NCBI RefSeq assembly: GCF_031143425.1
Contig: NC_090437.1
Coordinates: forward strand, 845,631,978 to 845,695,977
Length of the DNA: 64,000 nt
From: Pleurodeles waltl
Lineage: Eukaryota > Chordata > Amphibia > Caudata > Salamandridae
Reading direction: 5' to 3'
Numbering within the stretch: position 1 is the stretch's first letter; every line of letters starts with the position of its first letter. The translations under genes were made by a program, and so were the position numbers. The notes under the pieces are model-generated. The model saw only the letters and a program-made list of their open reading frames with translations. It was not told where the DNA came from and did no database searches. Shown in pieces: positions 12,105 through 23,637 of the stretch.

Positions 12105-13008
12105 GGTCCTCATTACAACCCTGGCGGTCGGTGTTAAAGCGGCGGTAATACCGCCAACATGCCGGCGGTAAAAAAAATGGGATTTGGACCCTGGCAGTTA
12201 CCGCCATCCAACACCACCACTTTAACACACAGACCGCCAAGGTGGTAACAGCTGCCGGGCTGGAAACTTCGGTCTCCAGCCCAGTGGACGTCACATTCCC
12301 ACCATCGGGATTACGACCTGGCCTATCGCCATGGTTTTTGTGGTTTTTGTACTGCCACGAAAACCATGGTGGTAGGCACTATCAGTGCCAGGGAATTCGT
12401 TCTCTGGCACTGATCGGGGTCTCCCCTGCCACCCACCCTCTCCCCAGAGTCCTCCTGTACCCTCCCCCACCTGCTTCTGCCCACCGCACATATGCACACC
12501 CACATGCGCACACATATACACACATGCACACACACATACCCACCTCCACCTACGCATGCACAAATACATACCCACACACCACAACACACACCAACATAAC
12601 TTGTCACACACATGCATCCACAACACCCAACACTCACAATCACTCATTCACGCATGCATCCAACACAACTCACACCTGCATGCACGCATCCCAAAACATA
12701 CACCCCCCCCACAGACACACAACACCCCCACCCCCTCTCCTGTCAGAGAACCCGACTTACCTGCTTGCAGGGGGTCCTCCGGCTGGAGACGGTCCGTGGC
12801 GCTGCTGTGACCAGCAGCGTCCGCCACCAAAACACCACCAGGTCGTATCATTGCTCATGATACGGTCAGCGGTGTTTCACCAGATTTCTGGCGGAATATC
12901 GTCGGCGGTCATAATACGATTTGCCGGCTGGTAGCCACAGTGGCGGTATGTTGGCAGCCGGCGCCATGGTGGTAGGCGGTCAATACCGCCAATGTTGTAA
13001 TGAGGGCA
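12105..13008. mobile_element. Non-autonomous Harbinger (MITE) with B-type ends
   Basis: The left end reads GGTCCTCATTACAACCCTGG and is followed by the GGCGGT, GTTAAAGCGGCGG and TAATACCGCC blocks of copies A, B and F. The right end reads GTTGTAATGAGGGCA. TAA lies immediately outside both ends (12102-12104 and 13009-13011), the usual 3-bp Harbinger target duplication. It encodes nothing convincing. It is inserted in the L1 relic, just beyond the segment encoding LNLLKMSITSKF. Confidence 0.85.
12485..12725 (+). repeat. CA-rich simple sequence inside the 12105 MITE
   Basis: A long run dominated by CACA, CACATGCA and CACCC steps. It keeps several frames free of stops on both strands, which creates misleading open frames. 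Comparable CA-rich tracts occur near the ends of B (24040-24150) and F (55270-55330), so the tract is probably inherited from the parent family. Confidence 0.8.
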
Positions 13009-13327
13009 TAAGTCTACCTATTAGAATTCAAGGTAAGGCAGTCCATGGTTTCATGGACAACACGAACGTAACTTCCTCTAGAATTCTATAGACATTCTCA
13101 ATTCTGTAGTTTTGTTGCCATGGTCACAGCTTAATATCCAATTTTCTTGTTTATAGAAAAGCACTTACTATTGTTATTCCAGGTCATTGTCTCTGGTGTC
13201 ACATGATTTAACTTATATTCAAAAGTTTTGGAAAAACACTTAACCATGGCCCCTTAACCTATAATACTTGAAAACTATATCCACAGCAAGATGTGAAAAA
13301 AGGCCTGCAATCTACATACAATACTTA

Positions 13328-14250
13328 GGGGCATATTTATACTCTGTTTGCGCCGGAATTGCGTCGTTTTTTTGGACGCAATTTCGACGCAAAACTAACT
13401 CCATATTTATACTTTGGCGTTAGATGCGTCTAGCGCCAAAGTCCATGGAGTTAGCGTCATTTTTTAGCGTGGACACCTACTTTGCGTTAATTATATGCAA
13501 GGTAGGCGTTCCCGTCTAAAAAATCGACTCCGAGGCATGTGCGTCGGATTTATACTCCCGGGCAAAAATCACGCCCGGGAGTGGGGGGGTCAAAAAAAAT
13601 GACGTACGGCCGCTTTTGCGCCGTTTTTTAGCGCCTGCAAAAGGCAGGCGTTAAGGGACCTGTGGGCTCTGAAGGAGCCCAGAGGTGCCCTCCCATACCC
13701 CCAGGGACACCCCCTGTCACCCTTGCCCACCCCAGGAGGACACCCAAGGCTGGAGGGACCCATCCCAGGGACATTAAGGTAAGTTCAGGTAAGTATTTTT
13801 TTTACATTTTTTTGTGGCATAGGGGGGCCTGATTTGTGCCCCCCTACATGCCACTATGCCCAATGACCATGCCCAGGGGACAGAAGTCCCCTGGGCACGG
13901 CCATTGGGCAAGGGGGCATGACTCCTGTCTTTGCTAAGACAGGAGTCATTTCTATGGGGGTTGGGAGTCGTAAAAAATGGCGCAGATCGGGTTGAGGCGA
14001 AAAAATTGGCTCAACCTGACTTGCCCCATTTCTTGACGCCCAAGCTCCATTATTCCCCTATGCCGGCGCTGCCTGGTGTACGTCGGTTTTTTTAACGCAC
14101 ACCAGACGGTGCCGGCGGCTAACGCCAGCTAACGTCATTCAATAAATACGGCGCCCGCATGGCGCTTCAGAATGGCGTTAGCCGGCGCTTATTTTTTTGA
14201 CGCAAAACTGCGTTGGCGCAGTTTTGCGGCAAAAAGTATAAATATGGGCC
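13328..14250. mobile_element. Poly-hairpin MITE, copy 1
   Basis: The left end reads GGGGCATATTTATACTCTG and the right end, reverse-complemented, GGCCCATATTTATAC. TTA precedes and TAA follows, so a clean target duplication is not shown here, unlike copy 2. It is strongly similar to 60305-61216 along its whole length and, like it, is made of consecutive hairpins; examples are ATGACTCCTGTCTT with AAGACAGGAGTCAT near 13918-13949 and ACTCCCGGGC with GCCCGGGAGT near 13553-13582. No coding capacity is seen. Confidence 0.85.
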
Positions 14251-15000
14251 TAAATTTGTCTCATACACTTTAAACTTTAACAACTTGATCACCTGTGTCT
14301 ACCTTAGCTTGATCAGCTGGCTCTATATTCGGATCATAATACAGGAGAGAGTGGGGACACCCTTGCCTAGCCTCTCTTTCTATTTTACACTCTTGGTAAA
14401 ATTATTAGTTGACCAAAATTCTGGCCTATGGGGTTGTGTAACAAGAACTTTTCAAATATATCCCCAATTCACTTTTTAGAATCCTTTAACAGCTTGAATG
14501 GCATGTATTGCAAAAGGCACCCTTTTTGTCACACCCTTATTGATGTTTGCAATGAAAACTTTGGTAAGGTTTAGCATATACCTATGGGGAATAAAAACCT
14601 TCTGATTAATATGAAGCAAAGTATGGATTAACAAGTTTCACCTATCTGATAGCATCGTAGGAAAGATTTTATTATCACAATTAAATGAAGAAATTAGATG
14701 TCATAGATTGTGGAGTATTTGCTCAGTTTCAGGATAAGACAAATGGATGAATCTCCCAAGGATGCTGTTGGTAGACCCTCCCTCCCTCCAAACTTCAGTC
14801 AAAATTGTGGTTAAGGGTCAGATCATCTACTAACGATTTGAACACCTCTGGTATCAGGCATCTATCCCCTGTGCCTTAATGAATTTAGGTTTTATAATCA
14901 AATTCTTCATCTCCTGCTACGTGATATCTCACCTAAGTCTTTCCTTTGCATTTCAGCAAAGCTAGGAGTCTCACCTCCTGTAGCCAGCACTTAATTTGTG

Positions 15001-17232
15001 CTACTGATTGCTGGTGGTGAACACATACACTTATTTCAGGTAATCAAAGCACTTCCTGCACTGTCACCAGTCTACTGCTCCCTTAACTTAACGGGTTAGA
15101 AGAACAGACCTCCTTTAATTTCCAAATGTTTATAGACATAGAAGGCGGGCTTGTTAATTTTATTTTATTGGTAGCCTTTCTTCTATTTTCATGAACCGCA
15201 TGAACCTCGACACGCACACACACCCCTTCACTCCTATATCCGGCCCACGTGCATGGTGGGGCCGACTGTACAGTTTATGGGTAGGCAGCTGGGGAGAGGC
15301 ACTGGGAAGCCCAGTGGTAGTGGCAGTTCAGTCGCAGTTAATTCCCGCCTACAATCCTGTTCAGACCACCTCTTCACCCTAATTCTGGGGTGTTCGTTTA
15401 ACTCGGGTTAGTCCGGATTTAGTTTAATTAAGCCATTTCAACGGGGACACCTGAGAAACAATTTATAAAATGGAAAAGTAGGATGGTAACGTTTGTGTCC
15501 GTTGACACAGAGTCATCTGATGACATTATTTATGATGTGACATAAAACCAGCAGGTGGCACGTGCTTACCTGTGAAGCGGGAAACATCACATATTTTACG
15601 AGCAGGGTGCCACTATGTCTTATTTTGGATCTTTTAACACGAGTTTCAGTGGGATCCTTTATATATGTGTCCTCACTGTTTTTTTAAAAGGCTGCTCCTT
15701 ATTTCTGCCACCTCATTGACATGGCCCTAATTATCAAATTGTTAACATGCAGTTGAATCTTTCCTGACCTACAAAATGTAAAAAAGGTGTACTTAAGAAT
15801 GGACAAAAGAAAGCAGGTGCGGAGAAATGTGCACTGTTTGCAGTAAACTTTAAATACAAGTAATTGAGGACTTAAAATGTTAACGTCGCATGCATGCATG
15901 CATGACTACTTAGGCAGGCGCATTAATTACAGTAATTTTCACTGCAAACAACCCAGCCTAACAAGCCCAAAGGATATTGTGAGGGAGTGGAATTTCAGAA
16001 GTACCACCTGCTTGTGGTGTTAATTGAAAATTTCGAATTTAATCAAGCATAATTTTACGTACCTGTGAAATGAGATGTATTTTCATCTATCGTATGTTTC
16101 AACCAATGGTCGCTTAACCGTAAACCAAAAATGCACCAAACGCGCACAATAGGATTAAGACAGTGTAACACACAGTTAAATGTTTATGTTCATAAATGGT
16201 GCACTAGCACAACTATTTTTGAGGATACATTACGCTTTCCGTGGAAAATATATCAATAAATTAATGGTTTAGGTACATACTTTGAAATCGTTCACTAAAA
16301 TTCACTACATTTCCTTTAGCCTTGTGGGATGCACACATGATGAGGCATAATTTCTGAGCATGGTTCGGAGAATCTATAGTTTGATATGTTTTTCAATTCA
16401 GTTTTTGAACATATTTTTCTTCCAAGAACATTTTAAGGAACAAATTCTCAAAGCTCTTTTTATAAAACGTCATCTTCACATGCCCACATGTGCTTGGACC
16501 ACATCTACATTAAAAGGAGTAACGTTTGTATCATATGAGTAAACATAGTGTCAACATATTCAGAACTTTTGAGGTGCAGAGAAAGTACAAATTCATATTC
16601 TAAAAACGTGACTGCTGGCGTAGTACACAAAGTTATTACCAACACAAATTCTTCGAAATTGGGCACTATCTTGACAAAATGAAATACAAACCTGGTACAA
16701 AGGACAATATTGACTATATGAACCATATGGAACTAACTTTAAACAGAAGTACATTTGGTACAATAAATGTATATTCAAACTTACAAATGTATGTAAATGA
16801 TAACCAATGCTGTTTCGTATCAAAAAGGTATTTTCAAACCTACGGCTATATAATTGAATCAAAGAAAGTACCTTTGGATCAATGAATGAGCATTCATACG
16901 GTTCTGCACAGGATGACATTCGGAGGAGTCAGATGAACAAGAAAGAGGTGAATGAACTCTAAAAGATGCCATATTTATTCAGAAAAAAAGAAAATATTTC
17001 TTGACGAAGCACTCTGCTAAACAAATGAGGAATACATTTATATTGACAATGGAAAACGGTGTTGTGTGGCAGTTGTGGCTAGTTCCTACAGGCAATAGGG
17101 TGTTTCCCTGCCGGGCTTAGGAAAAAGGGTTAGTGCAACAATTTGTGATGGAGAATGTGTGAAAAATCCCTAGTTTCTAGATACAAACCTTTCAGTATCC
17201 TATTCAACGGAGAAGGGACAGTGACGAGGTCC
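15001..17232. other. Interval without a recognisable gene
   Basis: No coding frame with family resemblance and no terminal repeats were found. A short GCATGCATGCATGCATG run lies near 15888. The sequence may contain further decayed LINE DNA beyond the reverse-transcriptase segment of the L1 relic, but I cannot show it. Confidence 0.45.
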
Positions 17233-19305
17233 TGTTAGCTTGGCATCCTTGGCGTGGTTTCCCCTAACATTTTGCCTCTGCTTCCCAGGTTGTTGATGTG
17301 TGCTGGACTCTGTTTTTGCTGTTTTTGATACTCTGGGCACTTTATCATTGCTATCCAGTGCTAAAAGTGCAAGTACTCCTATGTAAAATGTATGTGTAAT
17401 TGGCTTTCCATGATTGGCATATTTGATTTACTACTAAGTCCCTAGTACAGTGCACTAGAGGTGCCCAGGGCCTGTAAATCAAATGCTACTAGTGGGACTG
17501 CAGCACTGGTTGTGCCATCCACAGGAGTAGCCCCGTAAACATGGCTCAGACCTGCCACTGCAGTGTCTGTTTGTGCAGTTTTAAACTGCCAGTTCGACTT
17601 AGCAAGTGCATCTACTTGTGAGGCCTAACCCTTCCCTAAGGTAGGCCCTAGGTAGCCCCATGGGCTGGGTGCATTGTATGTTTCAGGTAGGACATATACT
17701 GATGTGTTTTATATGTCCTAACAGTGAAATACTGCCAAATTAGTTTTTCACTGTTGCAAGGCCTATCTCTCTCATAGGTTAACATGGGGGGCTGCCTTTA
17801 AATATTATTAAAGTGCAGATTCCCTTTGGGTGCAGATAGGAATATGGCGTTTAGGGTCTCTGAGCTCACAATTTAAAAAACATTTTTTATGAAAAGGTTG
17901 TTTTTAGATTGTGTGTTTGAAAATGCCACTTTTAGAAAGTAGGCATTTTCTTGCTTAAACCCTTCTGTGACTCTGCCTGTTTGTAGATTCCCTGTCTGGG
18001 TCAGTTTGACAGTTGGGTTGTTCGCACCTCTCCTCTAGACAGTGACACAAAGGGAGCTGGAGTGTAGCCTTCATAATGTGATGAGCCATCTGGGCTGGAG
18101 GGCCCTCACACAATGCAGTCTCCAACCCCTTGATATGTGTCTAGGGCCTTGCCTGGCAAAGGCAGGATCTTACAAACAAGAGAGACTTTTCTTTGAAGTT
18201 TGCCTACTTCAAAGGCAGAAAGGGGTATAAGTATTGGACGCAAAACCCCTGAAAATTAGATTTAAGAGGAACTTCTGCAAAGGAGAAGAGCTGCAGAACT
18301 GAGGAGAAGTGTTTCCCCTGCCTGTGACTGTGCTTTGTTGGGCTATCCTACAGTTGCTGCTTCTGCCTGTGAAAGGGGACAAAGACTGGACTTTGTGGTA
18401 TATTCCTGCTTGAGAAGAATCTCCAAGGGCTTGGACTGAGCTTGCCCCCTGTTGTGAAGTCTTAGGGCCATAATAAACCAAGGAAACCGGCTTCGGACGA
18501 CTCCAGACTGACACCGCTGCCAAATCCTGTGACAATGCCTGCAACCGAAGCCGTGGTCTGTGCTGGAGTTCAATGACCCCACAGGCCTGATGCTCCTGCA
18601 GCCCTGCTGAAGTCCGCAACTATGTAGAACTCGCCGCACCACATCATGACCGCCGGATATCGACTCCGCTCAAAGTATGTGGATTCAACCCTTCGCACCA
18701 ATGCCGCTTCACCTCCATCGCTCTGCAGCAAGGACCTGACACCTCTTCGCAACACCTCTGCTCCGTCACCCGCAGCACCAAAACCGACGCACCCTCAGAT
18801 CCAGCGACGCCACAATACCTGAATCCATGCACTGGCTTGTTTTCACTTTTCACTAAGGTATTGTACCTAGGGGTCTGCGTGATACCATGACCGGAGCCAT
18901 TGGTGTTGGATTGTTGGGAATTACTTCGTCATGACGACGTGCTATCACCTCATCCAAGCATTTATGTTTCTAAGCTCTATTTTTGAGTTTATTCTTTCAA
19001 AATTCATAACTTAACTTGTGAACGGTGGAGTTTTGTCATTTTGGTCTTGTTTTGTTCAGATAAATATTGACTATTTTTTTAAACATGTGTTGAGTCCTTT
19101 TGTATGTAGTGTAGTGTTTTTACTGTATTACTGTGTGTGTTGGTACAAATACTTTACATATTGCTTCTGAAGTTAAGCCTTCCTGCTCGTGCCAAGCCAC
19201 CAAGGGGGTTAACTGCATGTGATTTTCCTTTACCCTGACTAGAGCAAGTGTCCTTGCTTGGACAGGGGGTAACCTGACTGCCAACCAAAGACCCCATTTC
19301 CAACG
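17233..19305. mobile_element. Probable solo long terminal repeat (Ty3/Gypsy-like)
   Basis: The segment begins TGTTAGCTTGG and ends CCATTTCCAAC(G), compatible with the TGTTA...AACA termini of LTRs with one mutated terminal base. The flanks GGTCC (17228-17232) and GTTCC (19306-19310) fit a 5-bp target duplication with one mismatch. Inside, the stretch around TAAGTCCCTAGTACAGTGCA and TGCCACTGCAGTGTCTG resembles an abundant LTR style of newts as I remember it. No gag or pol lies beside it. The family assignment is from memory and not verified; it could be another long dispersed repeat. Confidence 0.45.
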
Positions 19306-19490
19306 GTTCCCATGGATTAAATAGCTCCCTCAGTAAACATGTGTTATTAGGGATCATAGCAAACACTGAAAAAATCCTTAAACACACAAAAAAATGAATC
19401 AACCATTTGAACAAAAATGACCAATTATAGATGTGCAGCAGTAGCTAGTGTTCCATATTATAACACTCTAGTCACGTCCTTTAAATTTAA

Positions 19491-19720
19491 TGCAAGACCG
19501 GAGGCTCCTATTATGCTTTCTTATCTTCCCTTTAATTTATACAGTAGCAGTCAAGTTAACAATATAAACTACAAATCTGATGAAGCTATGAGCAAAGTAG
19601 CCAACTGGATGAAAACCGTAGTCCCTACACTGACCAATAGTGATCCAGACCTCAGTATAATACCTAGCTTGACTGCGAACAATCCTCTTTTCTTGCTGCT
19701 CACAGTCAAGAAAAGTATCA
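19491..19720 (+). repeat. Left inverted terminal repeat of DIRS 1
   Basis: The segment contains GAGGCTCCTATTATG, ATATAAACTACAAAT, CTGACCAATAGTG and ACCTCAGTATAATACC in that order. The reverse complement of about 33400-33600 has the same blocks in the same order with small changes. The beginning CAAGACCGGAGGCTCC is mirrored by the internal complementary region at 33021-33045. Confidence 0.8.
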
Positions 19721-20126
19721 TATTTTTCTTCACTTTCCGTCTGTTTAGTCATTAACGTTTGGATATCCAATATTTTATTATTTGCTGGTGTTCTTAAGTA
19801 TTTCATCTACCTATTAATAACAATCACCACTTTCCTCTCATGCCGGTGCTTCTAGGATGGCACACAGCCTTCTTAATGTCGACAGTAGTCATAGACATGT
19901 CGCAGCTGGAGACTTGAGAGCCAATGTAACTGTCCTCTATGGCCTCTTCACCCTGCGTTCCCCTGTGAGATCTCGTCATTGCCTCAAGGCTTTCACTACC
20001 AGATTGATCTCCACCCAGAGGCAGAGCTTATCTCTCTTGGCCCTCCCTCAGGCAAGCCTTGGCCCACGTCTGTTGGGGGACTTTTCTCTTAGATCACGCC
20101 TATATTTTCACTGCCTTGAGGGTTTT

Positions 20127-20687
20127 GATTGCTTATGTGTGGGAAGGTGTCCCACAAGCAATCACTAATGGAGATTTGGCACTTCTTTTTGTGCTGCAGA
20201 ATGCAACACACAATGAAGTGCCAAAGCATAATTTTGAAATAATTGTTTATATGCAGGAAGGGACAGCTTCCCACACATAAACAATCAAGTCTGCCATTTT
20301 GCTCTTTCTATTTGTGCTGCAGAATGCAGGACGCATAGAAAAAAGCAAAAAACGAGGAGGAATAAAAGTATTCCTCCTCGTTGTGCCTTCCTTGCCCACT
20401 CCTGGTTTGGCGTTAGATTTTTTAGCGGTCTCAGGTTTACAAAATCTTGTAAATCTGAGACAGCGTCAAAATGCACTGGGTGTTGCTGTGGCATGCCCAC
20501 AGCAACTCCCAATGCACACCTCTCTAACGCGGAAAACTCTTCGTAGGGGCCCATATTTACAAGGAGGTATAATGCCACAAAATGTGGGGTTACACCTTCT
20601 TGTAAATATGGAGCATAGGTTAGCGCCACTGGAGCGTCATCTAAAGTGACATTCCAGTGGCGCTAGGGGCTTTTAAATATGCCCCTA
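20127..20687. repeat. Chain of seven or more consecutive hairpins inside DIRS 1
   Basis: Inverted repeats follow one another with little between them: 20127-20288 (a long foldback with GATTG...TATGTGTGGGAAG arms), 20297-20350, 20351-20382 (14-bp perfect arms, loop AAAG), 20429-20460 (14-bp arms, one mismatch), 20472-20516, 20552-20610 (28-bp arms, about four mismatches), 20621-20665 and a small AGGGGC/GCCCCT pair at 20665-20686. The right end resembles the GGGGCATATTTA termini of the poly-hairpin MITEs, so this is probably a non-autonomous transposon inserted between the DIRS terminal repeat and gag. Its left boundary is uncertain. Confidence 0.75.
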
Positions 20688-21740
20688 AGTCTGTGGCAAA
20701 TATTACCAATTTGGTAACTGCAACTAAATGTACAGCTAAAACCAAGCATATTAAGTTGGTTTCTTCCCCTATTGTAATTTCTCACATTCCCAATACTGAT
20801 GATGATACGGTAGATTTGTACTTCGACCAGGACAGAGATGATTTGGGAGACAATGATTCTTTTTCTGCCCCTCCAACCAAACACCATACACATTACCCTT
20901 TTGCTCCTATCACTGTTCTTGATACTGAGAATTCCCCAATGTTTGACCCTCCCTTTATTCATCACCCCAATTCTACAGAATGGTTTTCAACTGAGCATGT
21001 GGTGAAATACATTGCATCCAGGCTACCTTTGCCTTTAAATAAACAAGCTAGGACTAAACTCAAATCTGAATGCCCTAGACCTTCCCTTCCTTCTAAAATA
21101 TCACTTACCCCTTCTATCGACCCCTCTATGCTGACTTCTTTCTCCAAATTTGGGAAAGACCCTCGTCAGGGCATTCACAAATCTTGGATCTCTTGTCAGG
21201 ATAAGTTATTGGATATAGTGGACCCTCTTGCTAGAATTTGCAATTTAGCAGAAGCAGCGAGATTGGATAATTCCTCAATCAAACTGGAAGATCTTTCCCT
21301 ATGGGTACAAGGGGCTTTTTGTCTGCTAGGTAATGCAAATTCAGCTGCAACACACAAATGCAGAAGAAGACTTCTTCTCAAGCTGGACGCTTAACTGGTC
21401 TACTTGGCATCCATGGATCCTGGTATCAAAGCAGAGGGTCTCATGTTTGGAGATTCTTTCATCAAGGAACTTAGCAAATATGTATCCACTTTTGCTTCAC
21501 TCGATAAGGCCAACAAACACCAAAAAAGGTATTTTCCCAACACGTTTTCTCTAGGACAGGTATAGACAAGAGCTGCATTACGGGATGCAACACACATCAC
21601 CAAGGATTCTGAGGCTCCTACAACAACAGCCTTCAGGACTGCAAACCTCATTTCTACCTGCAAAGAGGAATAGGCATCAGAGGCAGAGGACAAATAAATA
21701 CCAGATATTCTTTTCAAATGGGTAAGTCTACCTTATGAAC
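20688..21740 (+). pseudogene. DIRS 1 first open frame (gag-like) remnant
   Basis: From 20688 a frame stays open to 21394 and reads an acidic, Ser/Pro-rich protein with DDDTVDLYFDQDRDD, followed by a helical domain (ISCQDKLLDIVDPLARICNL ... LEDLSLWVQGAFCLLGNAN) typical of the DIRS first protein, which is thought to package the RNA. The natural start is lost where the hairpin element joins. Beyond 21394 the frame breaks into short pieces. Shares strand and order with the reverse-transcriptase remains. No catalytic motif is expected here. The family call rests on position and general resemblance. Confidence 0.65.
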
Positions 21741-23587
21741 CCTTCCTCCTTTAGGAGGTCGTCTCATTCTGCTCCTTCCAAAATGGAAATCCATAACATC
21801 AGATCCATGAATTTTAAACACCGTACACGGCTATGTTATAGAACTTTACTAAAATCCTGTGCAAACAGTGTTTCCTTTACCTCCAACATTTTCAGTAGAC
21901 ATGTTCAATCTGATCTTTCTAGAAATCAAATCTCTTATAATCAAACAAGCAATTCAAGTTACTTACCCAGATGTGTCAGGGTTTTTCAGTTCTCTCTTTC
22001 TGGTTCAAAAGAAAAACAAAAAGTGAGACCGATAATAAACCTCAGACATTTCAATCAGCTCTTAGTTTACCGACATTGAAAAATGGAAACAATTGTTCAC
22101 CTCAGAGATTCTCTTCTTCAAACAATTGGAAATTCAGTTCGACATTCAGGACGCCTTTCTTTCTGTACCCATTCCCTTGATCACAGGTAGTCTGTCCAAT
22201 TTCAGTGACAAAGACAAAAGCAGGCTTTCCTAAGCCCCGTGATGTTTCACCAAACTGATTAAACTATTTGTGGCTTTTCTCAGAGCTCAAGGTATCAGAT
22301 TAATAATCTACCTCAGCAACATTCTTCTCATGAGCTCACATGCTTCAGTCTCAAGTTCAGGTCACATGTTCCCTTCTACTAGATATCAGATGTCTCATCA
22401 ACAGGGAATAATCTATACTAATTCCTTCACATCAAATAACATTTTTAGGTTTCCTAATAAATTCTTCTTCTGCCACTCTTCATCTTCCATCTCTGAAAAT
22501 AAAGACAATCAAATCAGACATTCTTCAAATGCTTCGCAAGTCCTCCATATCTCTCAGAACCCTGGGAAGATTTGTAGGGCATCTCTCTTCTTCCATTCAT
22601 GCTATCGAGCCCTTCAAAGATTTAAGATCAGTCACTTACGTAAAGGCCTAGCTTACTCTGATTTAGTAAGTTTAGACCTAGAATACAGTTTAGAATTTCA
22701 GTGGTGGATAGACAATTTAGATGCCTGGAATGTCATGACAATCTATGCATCTGCCCCAGATCTTGTATTGGAATCAGATGGAAGGTGGACAGGGTTGGGC
22801 GCCCGTTGTGGTCAAATCTCGTTTGGAGGTACATGGTCATGGGAAGAGTCCAAACTGCACATCAGCTGTTTAGAGATTCTTGCAGGCTCCTTTGTAATAA
22901 TCTAGGGAGACCAAATTCAAACCACTAGCAGAACTAGCAAAAATATTTGGGGAATTCTGTTTCCTCAACAAAATATCTATATGTTTAGAATACTTACCGA
23001 GAGCTCTAAATTTAGTGGCTGACTGGCACTCGTGGAACCTTCTGGATACAAGCAACTGGGGTCTCTTGGAAGTAGACCTTTCCACCTCCAGATTAAACCA
23101 CGGCTTCCTCATTTCTTCAGTTGGCACCCACATCCCTTAACTTTGGCATCAGATGCTTTTCTATAGAACTGGTCTCTATCAGTAAACTATGCCTTCTCTC
23201 CTTTTACCATGATAAACAGAGTAATTGCACAAGTAAGACATCAACAAGCAATGTTGATCCTAGTAACCCCATTTTGGCAGTATCAATTTTGGCTCCCTTT
23301 TCTTCTGGAACTGAGCATTGAATTTCCTGTCCTTTCATCGTTTCACAATCTCATTGTTAACCCTTGTAGATGTCCCTACAATCTGGTGTTGGACAACTCT
23401 TTCTGACTTTTCACTTGGAAAATTGCAGGTCATCTGAATCGCAACCATTCATTTAATCAGATGCTTCTCAATACATTAACAAATAATGAGGTCCAGGAAC
23501 AACCAAAGCTTATAGATCAGCTTGGTCTTTATGGACCTTTATGGCTGGTAGGTGGGAAAAGCTATCAATCCCTTTTCAGCGGATATA
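21741..23587 (+). pseudogene. DIRS 1 reverse transcriptase and RNase H remnant
   Basis: The reverse-transcriptase fingers appear as SKEKQKVRPIINLRHFNQLL near 22000-22065. After frameshifts, AFLRAQGIRLIIYLSNILLM at 22270-22330 is the catalytic core; the expected YLDD box reads YLSN (22309-22320), so both active-site Asp residues are lost. RNase H follows with LESDGRWTGLGARCG and ESKLHISCLEILAG near 22770-22900. A connecting stretch with LVADWHSWN (about 23010-23035) and further recombinase N-terminal sequence runs to 23587, where copy B is inserted. Reading resumes at 32237. Not functional. Confidence 0.8.
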
Positions 23588-23637
23588 GGCCCTCATTACA
23601 ACCCAGGCGGTCGGTGTTAAAGCGGCGGTAATACCGC
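23588..23637. repeat. Left terminal inverted repeat of copy B
   Basis: GGCCCTCATTACAACCC, then one base, GGCGGT and GTTAAAGCGGCGGTAATACC. The outer 23 or so bases are mirrored at 32211-32233; inner homology to the right end consists of scattered GGCGGT and ACCGCC motifs. Confidence 0.9.

Larger units (their letters stand above)
11050..15000 (-). mobile_element. Decayed L1-type LINE (ORF2 region), split by two MITEs
   Basis: Read on the minus strand, scattered frames match L1 ORF2 in the expected order. Near 14650-14740 is a reverse-transcriptase stretch with SSFNCDNKIFPTMLSDR followed by HINQKVFIPHR, equivalent to the L1 segment around the classical DYK-I and GFIPGR positions. Near 14340 is GCPLSPLL in one frame, the L1 QGCPLSP motif. 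At 11970-12104 is FSFLFKNVSLFFERKWIKE then FVWNRKE, equivalent to the L1 segment that ends in FIWNKK. All are broken by stops and frameshifts. MITEs at 12105-13008 and 13328-14250 sit inside it. The boundaries are approximate; the outer ends show only weak similarity. Confidence 0.65.

Noticed and set aside
12242..12934. A 230-codon open frame on the plus strand with His/Thr-rich repeats
   Set aside because: It is produced by the CA-rich simple sequence of a MITE; both strands and several frames are open at once, and no domain is visible.
16360..16919. Overlapping open frames on both strands
   Set aside because: AT-rich, no similarity to any family known to me, and no splice or start context.
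18042..18853. Possible host exon or retroviral coding sequence inside the LTR candidate
   Set aside because: Frames are short and inconsistent; the region behaves as non-coding LTR or dispersed repeat.
20299..20649. A 116-codon open frame
   Set aside because: It lies across the chain of hairpins, and the opposite strand is open over the same stretch, as expected for inverted repeats.
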